DNA of 64,000 nucleotides from DATBLE01 sp963791425 (GTDB lineage Bacteria > Actinomycetota > Thermoleophilia > Gaiellales > Gaiellaceae): positions 806,001 through 870,000 of the forward strand of contig CAWBSE010000003.1 of NCBI GenBank assembly GCA_963791425.1. The letters run 5' to 3'. Under the pieces are notes generated by a model, which was not told the origin of the DNA, did not search any database, and was given only the letters and a program-made list of their open reading frames with translations. A program made the position numbers and the translations under genes. This document shows positions 17,934-27,336 of this stretch, one piece after another. The first letter of the stretch is position 1. Each line of letters opens with the position of its first letter.

Positions 17934-18236
17934 ATGGTGTTCAGCGGGCAGGTGGACTTTCTTGAACCAGTAGACCTGGCCGAGCATCTCGACAAGCTCG
18001 AGCTTTATCTGGGCCAGGTGTGCCAGATTGCGGGGATCTCGAAGATGCAGCTCGACTACTGGACGAACAAGGCCCAGATCCCGACCAAGGGCCGGAAACA
18101 GCGGATCTACGACATCGATGCGGTCGAGACCGTGATGTTGATCAAGCAGGGGAAGGACAAGGGCCTGAACCTCGGCGCGGCGATCGACGCTGCTCGCCGG
18201 TTCCGCGAGCAGAATCGCGTCGCGGCGCTCGTCTAG
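17934..18236 (+). CDS. Small MerR-type DNA-binding protein
   Basis: One hundred residues with a winged helix-turn-helix of the MerR kind: LGQVCQIAGISKMQLDYWTNKAQIPTKGRKQRIYDIDAVETVMLI (residues about 26-71). There is no effector domain after it, only a short helix (GAAIDAARRFREQNRV). This resembles the small MerR regulators of actinobacteria that control division or morphology genes; the target is unknown. AAAGGG lies 7 nt before the ATG. It converges on the slipin gene with a 4-bp overlap. Confidence 0.8.
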   Translation: MVFSGQVDFLEPVDLAEHLDKLELYLGQVCQIAGISKMQLDYWTNKAQIPTKGRKQRIYDIDAVETVMLIKQGKDKGLNLGAAIDAARRFREQNRVAALV

Positions 18237-19059
18237 TCCTTCTCGGGGGCCGGCGGCTTGGGCTCGTCTCGGTGCGCAGGCGGCTTGGGCTGTCGTGCGA
18301 CTCGACCGCCCGCTGGAGCAGCGGCTGGATCAGGTCGATCGGCGCCGGGAAGACGATCGTCGTCGAGTTCGTCGCACCGATCTCGAGCAGCGTCTGCAGG
18401 TAGCGCAGCTGGATCGCGATCGGCTCTTCCGCCATCACGGCGGCCGCGTCGCGGAGCCGCTCGGACGCCTGGAACTCGCCCTCGGCATTGATCACCTTCG
18501 CGCGCCGCTCGCGCTCGGCCTCCGCCTGCCGCGCCATCGCGCGCTGCATGCCCGACGGGATCTCGACGTCCTTGACCTCGACGACGGAGACCTTGATTCC
18601 CCACGGCGCGGTCTGGGTGTCGATGATCTCCTGGAGGATCGCGTTGATCTTGTCGCGCTCTGACAGCAGCTCGTCGAGCAGGTGCTGGCCGAGCACCGAC
18701 CGCAGCGTCGTCTGCGCGATCTGCGAGGTGGCGACCATGTAGTTCTCGATCTGGACGATCGCGTTCTTGGGCTCGACGATCCGGAAGTAGGCGACCGCGT
18801 TCACGCGCGCGGGGACGTTGTCCTTGGTGATCACTTCCTGCGGCGGGATGTTCAGCGTGATCGTCCGCAGGTCGACCTTGACCATCCGGTCGACGATCGG
18901 GATCAGGATGAAAAGGCCGGGGCCCTTCGGCTCGGGCAACAGCCGGCCCAGCCGGAAGATGATGCCGCGCTCGTACTCCCGTGCGACCTTGACGGCGAGC
19001 AACAGGAAGAGCACCGCCAGCACCAGGACGATGACGACCACGACGGCAGCCGCTGTCAT
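18233..19059 (-). CDS. SPFH/Band 7 membrane protein (slipin), frameshift near the C-terminus
   Basis: An N-terminal membrane anchor (VVVVIVLVLAVLFLLLAV) is followed by the Band 7 domain: YERGIIFRLGRL, PIVDRMVKVDLRTITL and the slipin region from AYFRIVEPKNAIVQIENY to AEAERERRAKVINAEGEFQA. Slipins oligomerise at the membrane and partner with NfeD proteases, whose gene lies directly upstream here. Read straight, the frame runs on to 18142, deep inside the MerR gene. One missing base near 18284-18295 would instead give a PKPPAHRDEPKPPAPEKD tail that stops at 18233. I prefer that reading. Confidence 0.88.
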
Positions 19060-19068
19060 ACCTGCACC

Positions 19069-20374
19069 CTACCCAGCCGGGGTCTTCATGCGGCGGACGA
19101 CGAGCTCCATGCCGTCCAGCGCGACCACCTCGACGTCCTCTCCGCGGTCGAGCCGCTCGCCGTCCGCCTCGCGGGCCTGCCAGAGCTCGCCCTTGACCGA
19201 CACGAGCCCGTCGCGGCCGACGTGGCCGTGCTGGCCGACGATCAGCTGCGGCCCGACCGACGGCGGGCCGCCGGCGAACCTGGACGACCTTCGCCAGCAC
19301 GAGCACGAAGAAGGCCGAGACGGCAACGGCGACGCCGATCGAGACCACCCACGAGACCTGGTAGCCGGACCCGGCCGGCTGGAACAGGAGTAACGACCCG
19401 AACACGAAGCAGGCTGCGCCCGCGAGCGTGAGCGCGCCGTGGCTGAAGACGACAAAGAGCTCTGCCATCCAGAACGCGAACGCAGCCGCGATCAGGACGA
19501 AGCCGGCCCAGTTCACGGGCAGCACGTCCAGTCCGAAGAAGGCGATCGACAGGCAGAGGATCCCGAACGTCGCGGGGAAGATCAGGCCGGGGTGCCAGAG
19601 CTCGACGACCAGTCCGAGCACGCCGAGCGTGAGCATCAGCGAGATCAGGTTCGGATCGATCAGGCGGTCGAGCAGCCGCCGCCAGAAGCCCATTTTCACC
19701 GTGGTGATCCCCGCGCCGGCGGTGTGCATGACGATCCCCTTCGGGATCGTCTTCCGACCGTCGATCGTGTCGAGGAGGGCGGGCAGGCTCGGGGAGACGA
19801 CGTCGATCACGTTCTTCCGGAGGGCGGTACGCGCAGGGAGGTTCGACGCGACCCGCACTGCCTGCGCGGCCCAGACGGCGTTGCGGTGGTGGCTGGCTGC
19901 GAGCACGACGAGCGATGCCGCCGCGTCGTTGACGATCTTGCGCCGCAGGTCACTCTGGATGTTCGTGCCGCCCACGTTGATCGGCGTGGACGAGCCGATG
20001 TTCGTCTGCGGCGCCATCGCGAGGATGTCGGCCGCCTGGCCGATCCAGACGCCGGCCGACGCGGCGCGCGACCCGTCGGGCGACACGTAGACGATCACGG
20101 GCACCTTCGACGCGAGCTCGGCCTTGACGATCTTCCGCATCGACTCGGAGAGGCCGCCCGGCGTGTCCATCACGATCGCGATCGCGTCGTAGTGCTCGCG
20201 GTTCGCCCGGGCGATCTCGTCGGTCAGATACCCCTGCGTGACGGGGTTCACGTCGTTCTCGAACTGGACGGCCAGAACCCGCGGAGCGGCGGTCTGCGCG
20301 CCTGCGGAGCCGATGAGGACCGTTGCAAAAACGATCGTCGCGGCGAGAAGTGCCCGCAGGAAAGCCGGTTTCAC
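19069..20374 (-). CDS. NfeD-family membrane serine protease (ClpP-like + NfeD), frameshifted
   Basis: A signal peptide precedes a ClpP/SppA-like domain: VLAVQFENDVNPVTQGYL, IVMDTPGG, and GSRAASAGVWIG with the candidate nucleophile serine, then four membrane segments (LISLMLTLGVLGLVVELWHPG and following) and a C-terminal OB-type NfeD domain (LIVGQHGHVGRDGLVSVKGE). Proteins of this class cleave slipin C-termini and may act in membrane quality control. One extra base near 19266-19277 separates the membrane part from the NfeD domain. GTG at 20374 gives a proper signal peptide. It lies 9 nt upstream of the slipin gene, forming the usual NfeD-slipin pair. Confidence 0.88.
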
Positions 20375-20452
20375 AGCCGTAAGGATTCTATCAAGGGGTG
20401 TCCGCGGGCTTTGGCATGCGGGCACACTGGCCGAAGGAACTGGAAGTTGAGA

Positions 20453-22360
20453 ATGCTCCGCGCCGCAGCCGTCCTGTTCTTCCTCGCTCCGGGGGGAGCC
20501 TGGGCCGCGGGCGGCGCGTCGATCGTCTCACGCGATCTGCCGGTCGGCGGCGCCCGCACGACGGCCGGTGCGGCGGCGCCCACGGTGTTCGATCTCGTCG
20601 GCTTCCACTGGCAGGGCAGCGGCCGGGTGCTGTTCCGGACGCACTCGACCTCCGGACGCTGGAGCTCCTGGCGGCCGGTTGCGCCCGAGGCCGAGGACCT
20701 GCCCGACCCGGGGAGCACCGAGTCGAAGGCACGCAGCGGCTGGCGGCTCGGCAGTCCCTACTGGGTCGGCGCCTCGGACAGGGTCGCGTACCGCACGGTC
20801 GGCGACGTCCACCGGCTGCGTGCCTGGTACGTCTGGAGCCCGGTCCACTCGACGCCGGTGCGGGCAACGGCGATGGCGGGCACACCGAGGATCGCGCTCA
20901 GGCCCGCCTGGGGCGCCGACGAGGAGATCACCCGCGCGCCGCCGCGCTACGCGTCCCGCGTCGCGTTCGCCGTCGTCCACCACACCGCGGGCTCGAACGC
21001 GTACAGCCCGGCCCAGTCGGCCGCGATCGTCCGCGGGATCGAGCTGTACCACGTGCGCGGAAACGGGTGGAACGACATCGGCTACAACTTTCTGGTCGAC
21101 AAGTACGGCCAGGTGTTCGAGGGCCGGGCCGGCGGAATCGACCGGAACGTGATCGGCGCGCACGCTGAGGGCTTCAACACCGGCTCGACCGGCATAGCGG
21201 TGATCGGCAACTACTCGGCGGCGAAGATCTCCGCGGCCGCGTATTCCGCGCTGGTCGGCCTGCTGGCGTGGCGCCTCGATGTTGCGCACGTCGACCCGCT
21301 GGGCACCGTGCGGTGGTCGTCCGGAGGCAACCCGAAGTTCGCGCGCGGCAAGTCCGTCGTCCTCCGCGCGATCTCGGGGCACCGCGATGTTGGGTACACG
21401 ACCTGCCCGGGGAACGCGCTCTACGCATTGCTCCCCGACCTCGCGCACGCGGTCGCGGCGACGGGTTTGCCGAAGCTGTACGCGCCGGCGGCGTCGGGCG
21501 GCCTCGGCGGCCCCGTGGCGTTCAGCGCCCGTCTCTCCGCACCGGCGGCGTGGACGGTGACCGTTCGCAACCCGGTCGCGAAGGTCGTCGCCACCGGCCG
21601 CGGCACCGGGACGGCGGTCGCCTGGACATGGAACGCCGCCGGGATCACCACGGGCCAGTACACGTGGACGATCGAGGCCGGGACGCAGACGCGGCCGGCG
21701 ACCGGGACCATCGGGAAGGCGCCGCCTGCACCGCCGCCCACACCTCCGCCCGCCCCGGCGTTCCTGAGCGGGCTCACCGTCACGCCGCCGGTGATCTCGC
21801 CGGACGGCGACGGCGTCGCCGACGTGCTGGCGATCTCGTACTCGCTCGGCGCGCGCGCCGCCGTCACCGCGACCGTGAAGGACGTGTCGGGCACCATCGT
21901 CGCCTCGATCTTCACGGGCCAGGTGCAGGGCGCGCGGCGCCAGTCGTTCCCGTACGCGGCCGCCGGCCTCGCCGACGGCAGCTACACCCTCTCGATCTCC
22001 GCGGTGACCGACGACGGCCGCTCCGCCCACCTCGAGGCGCCGTTCTCGATCGACCGCACCCTGTCGGGGCTGGGGCTGACGACGGCGGTGCTGACGCCGA
22101 ACGGCGACGGCAGCGACGACACGATCGGCATCGCGTTCACGCTCTCGCTCCAGGCGAACGTGACCGTGCAGATCGAGCAGGCGGGCAGCATCGTCAAGCC
22201 GCTGTTCACCGGCTTGCTCCCACCGGGGTCGTCGCAGATCCTCTGGGACGGCTCGACGCCCACCGGTCCCGCCGCCGCGGGGACGTACGACGCGGTCGTG
22301 CTCGTCGACGGCCCGTTCGGCCGGACGCGCCACGCGGTGTCGTTCACGGTCTCCCGCTAA
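20453..22360 (+). CDS. Secreted N-acetylmuramoyl-L-alanine amidase, PGRP type, with Ig-like repeats
   Basis: A signal peptide (LRAAAVLFFLAPGGAWA) is followed by an N-terminal beta domain. The amidase_2/PGRP domain runs from residue about 145: FAVVHHTAGSNAYS carries the first zinc histidines, DIGYNFLVDKYGQVFEGRAGG follows, and AISGHRDVGYTTCPG supplies the last histidine and cysteine. Downstream are three beta-sandwich modules, two of FlgD-Ig/Big type with the repeated phrases ISPDGDGVADV and LTPNGDGSDDT. A proline linker separates the parts. It should cut peptidoglycan stem peptides outside the cell. ATG 20453 has GGAAG upstream. Confidence 0.9.
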   Translation: MLRAAAVLFFLAPGGAWAAGGASIVSRDLPVGGARTTAGAAAPTVFDLVGFHWQGSGRVLFRTHSTSGRWSSWRPVAPEAEDLPDPGSTESKARSGWRLGSPYWVGASDRVAYRTVGDVHRLRAWYVWSPVHSTPVRATAMAGTPRIALRPAWGADEEITRAPPRYASRVAFAVVHHTAGSNAYSPAQSAAIVRGIELYHVRGNGWNDIGYNFLVDKYGQVFEGRAGGIDRNVIGAHAEGFNTGSTGIAVIGNYSAAKISAAAYSALVGLLAWRLDVAHVDPLGTVRWSSGGNPKFARGKSVVLRAISGHRDVGYTTCPGNALYALLPDLAHAVAATGLPKLYAPAASGGLGGPVAFSARLSAPAAWTVTVRNPVAKVVATGRGTGTAVAWTWNAAGITTGQYTWTIEAGTQTRPATGTIGKAPPAPPPTPPPAPAFLSGLTVTPPVISPDGDGVADVLAISYSLGARAAVTATVKDVSGTIVASIFTGQVQGARRQSFPYAAAGLADGSYTLSISAVTDDGRSAHLEAPFSIDRTLSGLGLTTAVLTPNGDGSDDTIGIAFTLSLQANVTVQIEQAGSIVKPLFTGLLPPGSSQILWDGSTPTGPAAAGTYDAVVLVDGPFGRTRHAVSFTVSR

Positions 22361-22373
22361 ATAGACTCACGGG

Positions 22374-22973
22374 ATGCAACCCCTGCGCCGCAGGCGGCGT
22401 CAGAGTGTCGAGCTGCGGCCACCCAGGTCGCTGGCCTACGAGAAGCTGAGCGACCCCATCCTGGTGACCAGAGCGAAGGACGGAGACCACGCTGCGCTGG
22501 CTGCGCTGTGTGAGCGGCACGCACCCCGTGTCGAGCGGCTCGCTCGCCACCTGCTCGGCGACCCGGAGGATGCCCGCGACGCGGCGCAGGAGTCGCTCGC
22601 GAAGCTGTGCGTTCGGCTGCGCCAGTTCCGGGGCGAGTCCCAGTTCGGCACGTGGCTGCACCGGCTGGTCGTGAACACGTGCAAGGACGTCGCGGTGCGC
22701 CAGCAGACGCGCCGGTGCGAGCCGCTGCTCGAGGACCGGCGCGAGGGCGGCGAGGAGGGCGATCCGGTTCGCGCGCTCGCGCTCACGGAGCTTCGGGCCG
22801 AGCTCGCGGGTGGGTTGGCGGGGATCTCTGCCGACCAGGCCCGTGTGGTGGTGCTCAAGGACGGCTTCGACTGGTCGTTCGAGGAGATCTCCTCGCGGTC
22901 GGGCATGCCGGTCGGAACGGCCAAGTGCTACGCGCACCGCGGCCGGAACTCCCTGCGCGAGCGCCTCGCATGA
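22374..22973 (+). CDS. ECF-type RNA polymerase sigma factor
   Basis: Region 2 (HAALAALCERHAPRVERLARHLLGDPEDARDAAQESLAKL, residues about 39-78, then FGTWLHRLVVNTCKD) and region 4 (ISADQARVVVLKDGFDWSFEEISSRSGMPVGTAKCYAHRGRNSLRERL) are present without region 3. At 199 residues it is typical of ECF sigmas. No anti-sigma gene is adjacent. Its stop overlaps the fabZ start (ATGA), so it is translationally coupled to the fatty-acid genes. Its promoter targets are unknown. Confidence 0.9.
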   Translation: MQPLRRRRRQSVELRPPRSLAYEKLSDPILVTRAKDGDHAALAALCERHAPRVERLARHLLGDPEDARDAAQESLAKLCVRLRQFRGESQFGTWLHRLVVNTCKDVAVRQQTRRCEPLLEDRREGGEEGDPVRALALTELRAELAGGLAGISADQARVVVLKDGFDWSFEEISSRSGMPVGTAKCYAHRGRNSLRERLA

Positions 22974-23413
22974 CACCCGTCGCGCCGTTCGGGAGAGACG
23001 TGATCGAGTCGATCATCCCGCACCGCGACCCCTTCCTGTTCATCGACGAGGTGCTCGAGCTCGAGCCGGGCGTCCGGGTCGTAGCGCGCAAGCTGGTGCG
23101 CGGGGACGAGTGGTTCTTCCCGGGGCACTTTCCCGGCCGGCCGATCATGCCGGGCGTGATCATGGTCGAGGCGATCGCGCAGGCCGGCGCGATCGCGGCG
23201 CTGTCGCTCGAGGAGAACCGCGGCAAGCTCGTGCTGTTCGCCGGCATCGACGACGTTCGCTTCAAGCGGATCGTCGAGCCCGGCGACGAGCTCACGCTCA
23301 CGTGCGAGATCGAGGCCGTGCGCGGTCCGGTCGGCCGCGGCAAGGCGACCGCGCGGGTCGGCGACGAGCTGGCCGTGCGCGGGACGCTCACGTTCGCAAC
23401 GGCGGCGGCATGA
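22970..23413 (+). CDS. fabZ: 3-hydroxyacyl-ACP dehydratase FabZ
   Basis: Dehydrates 3-hydroxyacyl-ACP in type II fatty-acid synthesis. The hot-dog fold motifs are IIPHRDPFLFIDEV, then FFPGHFPGRPIMPGVIMVEAIAQAGA with the catalytic histidine and glutamate. The 147 residues fit the family. ATG at 22970 overlaps the sigma factor stop, and its own stop overlaps fabH in the same ATGA manner. Confidence 0.96.
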   Translation: MTPVAPFGRDVIESIIPHRDPFLFIDEVLELEPGVRVVARKLVRGDEWFFPGHFPGRPIMPGVIMVEAIAQAGAIAALSLEENRGKLVLFAGIDDVRFKRIVEPGDELTLTCEIEAVRGPVGRGKATARVGDELAVRGTLTFATAAA

Positions 23414-24423
23414 CGTTGATCGGCGCCGCGGACGGCCACCCCGTCTCGATCACGGGGCTCGGCACCCACGTGCCCGAGCGGGTGGTCACGAACGAGGACT
23501 TCGCGAAGCTCGTCGACACGTCCGACGAGTGGATCGTCACCCGCACGGGCATCCGCGAACGGCACTTCGCGGCCGATGACGAGGCGCTGTCGGACATTGC
23601 GCTGCCCGCGGCGCAGGCGGCCCTTGCCGACGCGGGCGTCACGGCGCGCGACATCGACCTCCTGATCGTCGCGACGGTGACGCCGGACATGCAGTTCCCG
23701 TCGACCGCGGCGCTGCTCGCCGACCGCCTCGACGCGGGCGACGCCGCCGCCTACGACCTGGCGGCCGGCTGCACCGGGTTCATGTACGGGATCGCGCAGG
23801 CGTTCGCGATGGTCGAGAACGGACTGAGCCGGCGGGCGCTCGTGGTCGGCGGAGACGTGCTCTCCAAGCTGATGAACTTCGCCGACCGCACGACGTGCGT
23901 GCTCTTCGGCGACGGCGCCGGCGCCGTCGTGATCGAGCGTGTCTCCGAGGGTGGGTTTCTGGGCTTCGAGCTCGGGGCCGACGGAGGCGGTGGAATGGAG
24001 CTGCACCTCCCCGCGGGCGGGTCGCGGCTGCCGACGACGGCAGAGACCGTCGCGAGCGGCGCTCACTATGTGCACATGAACGGACGCGAGGTCTTCAAGT
24101 TCGCAACGCGGGTCCTGGTCACCTCGGCCGAGGCAGTCCTGGCAAAGTGCAAGTTGTCGATCGAGGACATCGACGTCTATGTTCCCCATCAGGCCAACGT
24201 CCGGATCATCGATCATGCGGTGACCAGGCTCGGAATTCCGGAGGAGAAAGTCATCGTGAACGTCGACCGGTACGGAAACACCTCGTCTGCCTCGATCCCA
24301 CTCGCGCTCGCCGAGGGGGTCGCCACGGGCCGCATCCACGTGGGCGACACGTTGCTGATGACGGGCATGGGCACCGGCCTCACCTGGGGCTCGGCCGTGA
24401 TGCGCTGGACGGCAACGGTATGA
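23410..24423 (+). CDS. fabH: Beta-ketoacyl-ACP synthase III FabH
   Basis: Starts fatty-acid synthesis by condensing an acyl-CoA primer with malonyl-ACP. The Cys-His-Asn triad is visible: DLAAGCTGFMYG (Cys near residue 121), VPHQANVRII and VDRYGNTSSASIP. The N-terminal TSDEWIVTRTGIRERH is conserved in the family. 337 residues. Branched or straight primer preference cannot be told from the sequence. Confidence 0.97.
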   Translation: MTLIGAADGHPVSITGLGTHVPERVVTNEDFAKLVDTSDEWIVTRTGIRERHFAADDEALSDIALPAAQAALADAGVTARDIDLLIVATVTPDMQFPSTAALLADRLDAGDAAAYDLAAGCTGFMYGIAQAFAMVENGLSRRALVVGGDVLSKLMNFADRTTCVLFGDGAGAVVIERVSEGGFLGFELGADGGGGMELHLPAGGSRLPTTAETVASGAHYVHMNGREVFKFATRVLVTSAEAVLAKCKLSIEDIDVYVPHQANVRIIDHAVTRLGIPEEKVIVNVDRYGNTSSASIPLALAEGVATGRIHVGDTLLMTGMGTGLTWGSAVMRWTATV

Positions 24424-25346
24424 GCAAGATCGCGTTCTGCTTTCCGGGTCAGGGCTCGCTCTCGCGGGGCATGGGCCGCGACGTCGCCGAGGCGGTGCCC
24501 GAGGCGATGGCGGTCTACGACCGCGGCAGCATTGCGTGCGGCCTCGACCTGAAGCAGCTGTGCTTCGAGTCGCCGATCGAGGACGTCGTCGAGACGGAGG
24601 TGCAGCAGCCGGCGCTCGTCGCGACGAGCCTGGCGATGCTGGCCGCCCTGCGCACGCGCGGTGTGCGGCCCGACTACGTGATCGGCCATTCCGTCGGCGA
24701 GTTCGCCGCGATCGCAGCGGCCGAGTGCGTCGGGGTCGACGAGACGATCGCGCTCGTGCGCGAGCGCGGCCTGGCGATGGCCGCGGCTGCGAAGGAGCGG
24801 CCGGGCTCGATGGCCGCGATCCTCGGGCTCGACGACGAGGTGGTCGAGCGGCTCTGCCGGAGGATCCTCGGCGTGTGGCCGGCGAACTACAACTGTCCCG
24901 GCCAGATCGTCGTCTCCGGCGAGAACGACGCCGTCGAGGAGCTCTGCGCGCAGGCCGAGCAGGAGGGCGCCCGCCGCACCGTCAAGCTCAAGGTCTCGGG
25001 CGCGTTCCACTCCCCGCTCGTCGCGCGTGCGGCCGAGCGGCTGCGCCCCGCGATCGAGGCGGTCAAGTTCGGCGAGCCGCAGGCGGCGTTCATGTCCACC
25101 GTCACCGCCCGGTTCGAGGACGCGCAGCGGATGGGCTCGCTGCTCGTCGACCAGCTGACTGCGCCGGTGCGGTACACCCAGGCGGCCTCGGAGCTGGTCA
25201 AGGACGGCGTGAAGACGTTCGTCGAGGTCGGACCGGGCAACGTGCTTTCCGGGCTGATGAAGCGGATCGACCGCAGCGTCAAGGCGGTCTCGGTGAACGA
25301 CCTCGCCTCGCTGGAGAAGGTCAAGGAGCTCCTGCAGACGGCGTGA
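24420..25346 (+). CDS. fabD: Malonyl-CoA:ACP transacylase FabD
   Basis: Transfers malonyl groups to ACP. Motifs are FCFPGQGSLSRGMG at the start, the nucleophile elbow GHSVGEFAAI near residue 85, and SGAFHSPLV with the catalytic histidine near residue 200. A late FVEVGPGNVLSGLMKRI completes the fold. 308 residues. Overlaps both neighbours by 4 bp. Confidence 0.97.
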   Translation: MSKIAFCFPGQGSLSRGMGRDVAEAVPEAMAVYDRGSIACGLDLKQLCFESPIEDVVETEVQQPALVATSLAMLAALRTRGVRPDYVIGHSVGEFAAIAAAECVGVDETIALVRERGLAMAAAAKERPGSMAAILGLDDEVVERLCRRILGVWPANYNCPGQIVVSGENDAVEELCAQAEQEGARRTVKLKVSGAFHSPLVARAAERLRPAIEAVKFGEPQAAFMSTVTARFEDAQRMGSLLVDQLTAPVRYTQAASELVKDGVKTFVEVGPGNVLSGLMKRIDRSVKAVSVNDLASLEKVKELLQTA

Positions 25347-26071
25347 GTGGTTTCTGTTCGTTGGAGGGGAAGCTGGCGCTCGTCACCGGCGCATCGCGCG
25401 GGATCGGGCGCGCGATCGCGGCCGAGCTGGCGCGCGGCGGTGCGTCCGTCGTCGTCGGCTACCGCAGCGGCGCCGATGAGGCCGAGGCGCTGGCCGCGGA
25501 GATCGGCGGCCGGGCGGTGCAGGCAGACGTCTCCGATCCGGAGCAGGCAGCGCGCCTGGTCGAGGAGGCCGGCGACATCGACATCCTCGTCAACAACGCC
25601 GGCCTGACCCGCGACGGGCTGATCCTGCGCATGTCCGACGAGGACTGGCGGACGGTGCTCGACACCAACCTCGGCGGGGTCTTCTACACGTGCCGCGCGG
25701 CGGCGCGCGGGATGATGAAGCGGCGCGGCGGGTCGGTCGTCAACCTGACCAGTGTCGTCGGCGTCCACGGGAACGCCGGCCAGACGAACTACGCGGCGTC
25801 GAAGGCGGGGATCATCGGCTTCACCAAGTCGCTGGCGAAGGAGATGGCGTCGCGGGGCGTCCGGGCGAACGCTGTTGCCCCCGGCTACATCCAGACCGCG
25901 CTCACCGACGTCCTCCCCGAGGAAGTGCAGCAGATGATTCTCGCGAACACGCCGCTCGCCCGGCTCGGCACGCCGGAGGACGTCGCCGGGGCGGTACGCT
26001 TCCTTTGCTCGGACGAAGCGTCGTTCGTGACCGGCGAGGTGCTCCTCGTCGACGGGGGACTGGGGATGTGA
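25343..26071 (+). CDS. fabG: 3-oxoacyl-ACP reductase FabG
   Basis: NADPH-dependent ketoreductase of the SDR family. The cofactor loop GASRGIGRAIA lies near residues 17-27, NNAG near 82, then the catalytic serine in NLTSVVGVHGNAGQ and the YAASKAGIIGF motif with catalytic tyrosine and lysine. The C-terminal VTGEVLLVDGGLGM is typical of FabG. 242 residues from GTG at 25343 (GTGA overlap). Confidence 0.96.
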   Translation: MSGFCSLEGKLALVTGASRGIGRAIAAELARGGASVVVGYRSGADEAEALAAEIGGRAVQADVSDPEQAARLVEEAGDIDILVNNAGLTRDGLILRMSDEDWRTVLDTNLGGVFYTCRAAARGMMKRRGGSVVNLTSVVGVHGNAGQTNYAASKAGIIGFTKSLAKEMASRGVRANAVAPGYIQTALTDVLPEEVQQMILANTPLARLGTPEDVAGAVRFLCSDEASFVTGEVLLVDGGLGM

Positions 26072-27324
26072 TGGACGCCAACGGCAGGCGCAGAGTCGTG
26101 ATCACGGGTATGGGAGCGGTGACACCGCTCGGCCTCGACGTGCGCTCGACCTGGGAGAACCTGTGCTCCGGCGTGTCCGGGGCCGGCCCGATCACGCAGT
26201 TCGACCCCGACGGTTACTTCGCGACGTTCGCCTGCGAGCTGAAGGGCTTCGAGCCGACGGACTGGCTCGAGTACAAGACCGCACGCCGGATGGACCGGTT
26301 CGCGCAGATCGTCGTCGCCGCCGCCCGGATGGCCGAGAGCGACTCCGGCATCGATGTCGCCGCCGACTGCGAGCGGATCGGCGCCTCGGTCGCGACCGGC
26401 ATCGGCGGGCTCCAGTCGTTCCAGGAGTGCGCGTATCAGCTGCAGAACCGGGGACCCGACCGGGTGAGCCCGTTCTCGATCCCGGCGATCATCCCGAACC
26501 TCGGGGCCGGCTGGCTGTCGATCGAGCTCGGCACCCGCGGGCCGCTGACCGCCCCGTGCACGGCGTGCGCGGCGTCGAACATGGCGATCGGCGAGGGTAT
26601 GGATTCGATCCGGCTCGGCCGCGCCGACGTGATGTTCTGCGGCGGCGCCGAGGCGCCCGTCACCCAGGTCGGCATCGCCGGCTTCGGCGCCATGCGGGCG
26701 CTGTCGCGGCGGAACGACGATCCCGAGCGCGCGAGCCGCCCGTTCGACAGCGAGCGCGACGGGTTCGTCATGGGCGAGGCGGGCGCGGTGCTCGTCCTCG
26801 AGGAGCTCGAGCGCGCGAAGGCCCGCGGCGCAAAGATCTACGCCGAGCTCGTCGGCTACGGCGTCTCCTCCGACGCCCAGCACATCACCGAGCCCGATCC
26901 GACCGGCGTCCACCCGGCCCGCGCGATGCAGATGGCGCTCGCCGACGGCGGCGTCGACGCGGCGGACATCGACTACATCAACGCGCACGGCACGTCGACC
27001 CCGGTCGGCGACGCGAGCGAGACGCGCGTGATCAAGAAGGCGCTCGGCGAGGAGAAAGCGCGCTCGACTCCGGTCTCGTCGACCAAGGGATCGACCGGCC
27101 ACTGCCTGGGCGCCGCGGGCGCCGTCGAGGCGATCTTCACGACGCTCGCGGTCGTCGAGAACATGCTCCCGCCGACGATCAACTACGAGTACCCCGACCC
27201 CGAGTGCGACCTCGACTACATCCCGAACGAGGCGCGCCCGGCCCAGGTCGACGTGGCCATGTCGAACTCGTTCGGCTTCGGCGGCCACAACGCGTCGATC
27301 GTCATCAAGAAGTACACCGACTAG
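26071..27324 (+). CDS. fabF: Beta-ketoacyl-ACP synthase II FabF
   Basis: Elongation condensing enzyme. The catalytic cysteine lies in APCTACAASNMAIGEG near residue 165, the histidines in NAHGTSTPVGD near 305 and KGSTGHCLGAAGA near 342, and the C-terminal glycine loop in SNSFGFGGHNAS. 417 residues. ATG at 26071 shares one base with the fabG stop. It is the last gene of the fab run; no acpP gene lies in the cluster, unlike most fab operons. Confidence 0.96.
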   Translation: MDANGRRRVVITGMGAVTPLGLDVRSTWENLCSGVSGAGPITQFDPDGYFATFACELKGFEPTDWLEYKTARRMDRFAQIVVAAARMAESDSGIDVAADCERIGASVATGIGGLQSFQECAYQLQNRGPDRVSPFSIPAIIPNLGAGWLSIELGTRGPLTAPCTACAASNMAIGEGMDSIRLGRADVMFCGGAEAPVTQVGIAGFGAMRALSRRNDDPERASRPFDSERDGFVMGEAGAVLVLEELERAKARGAKIYAELVGYGVSSDAQHITEPDPTGVHPARAMQMALADGGVDAADIDYINAHGTSTPVGDASETRVIKKALGEEKARSTPVSSTKGSTGHCLGAAGAVEAIFTTLAVVENMLPPTINYEYPDPECDLDYIPNEARPAQVDVAMSNSFGFGGHNASIVIKKYTD

Positions 27325-27336
27325 TACGCTGCGGCC

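Noticed and set aside
18142..18232. Slipin C-terminus running on to 18142
   Set aside because: It would overlap the MerR gene by 95 bp and give an arginine-rich tail. The alternative frame gives a regular PKPP tail ending at the gene border.
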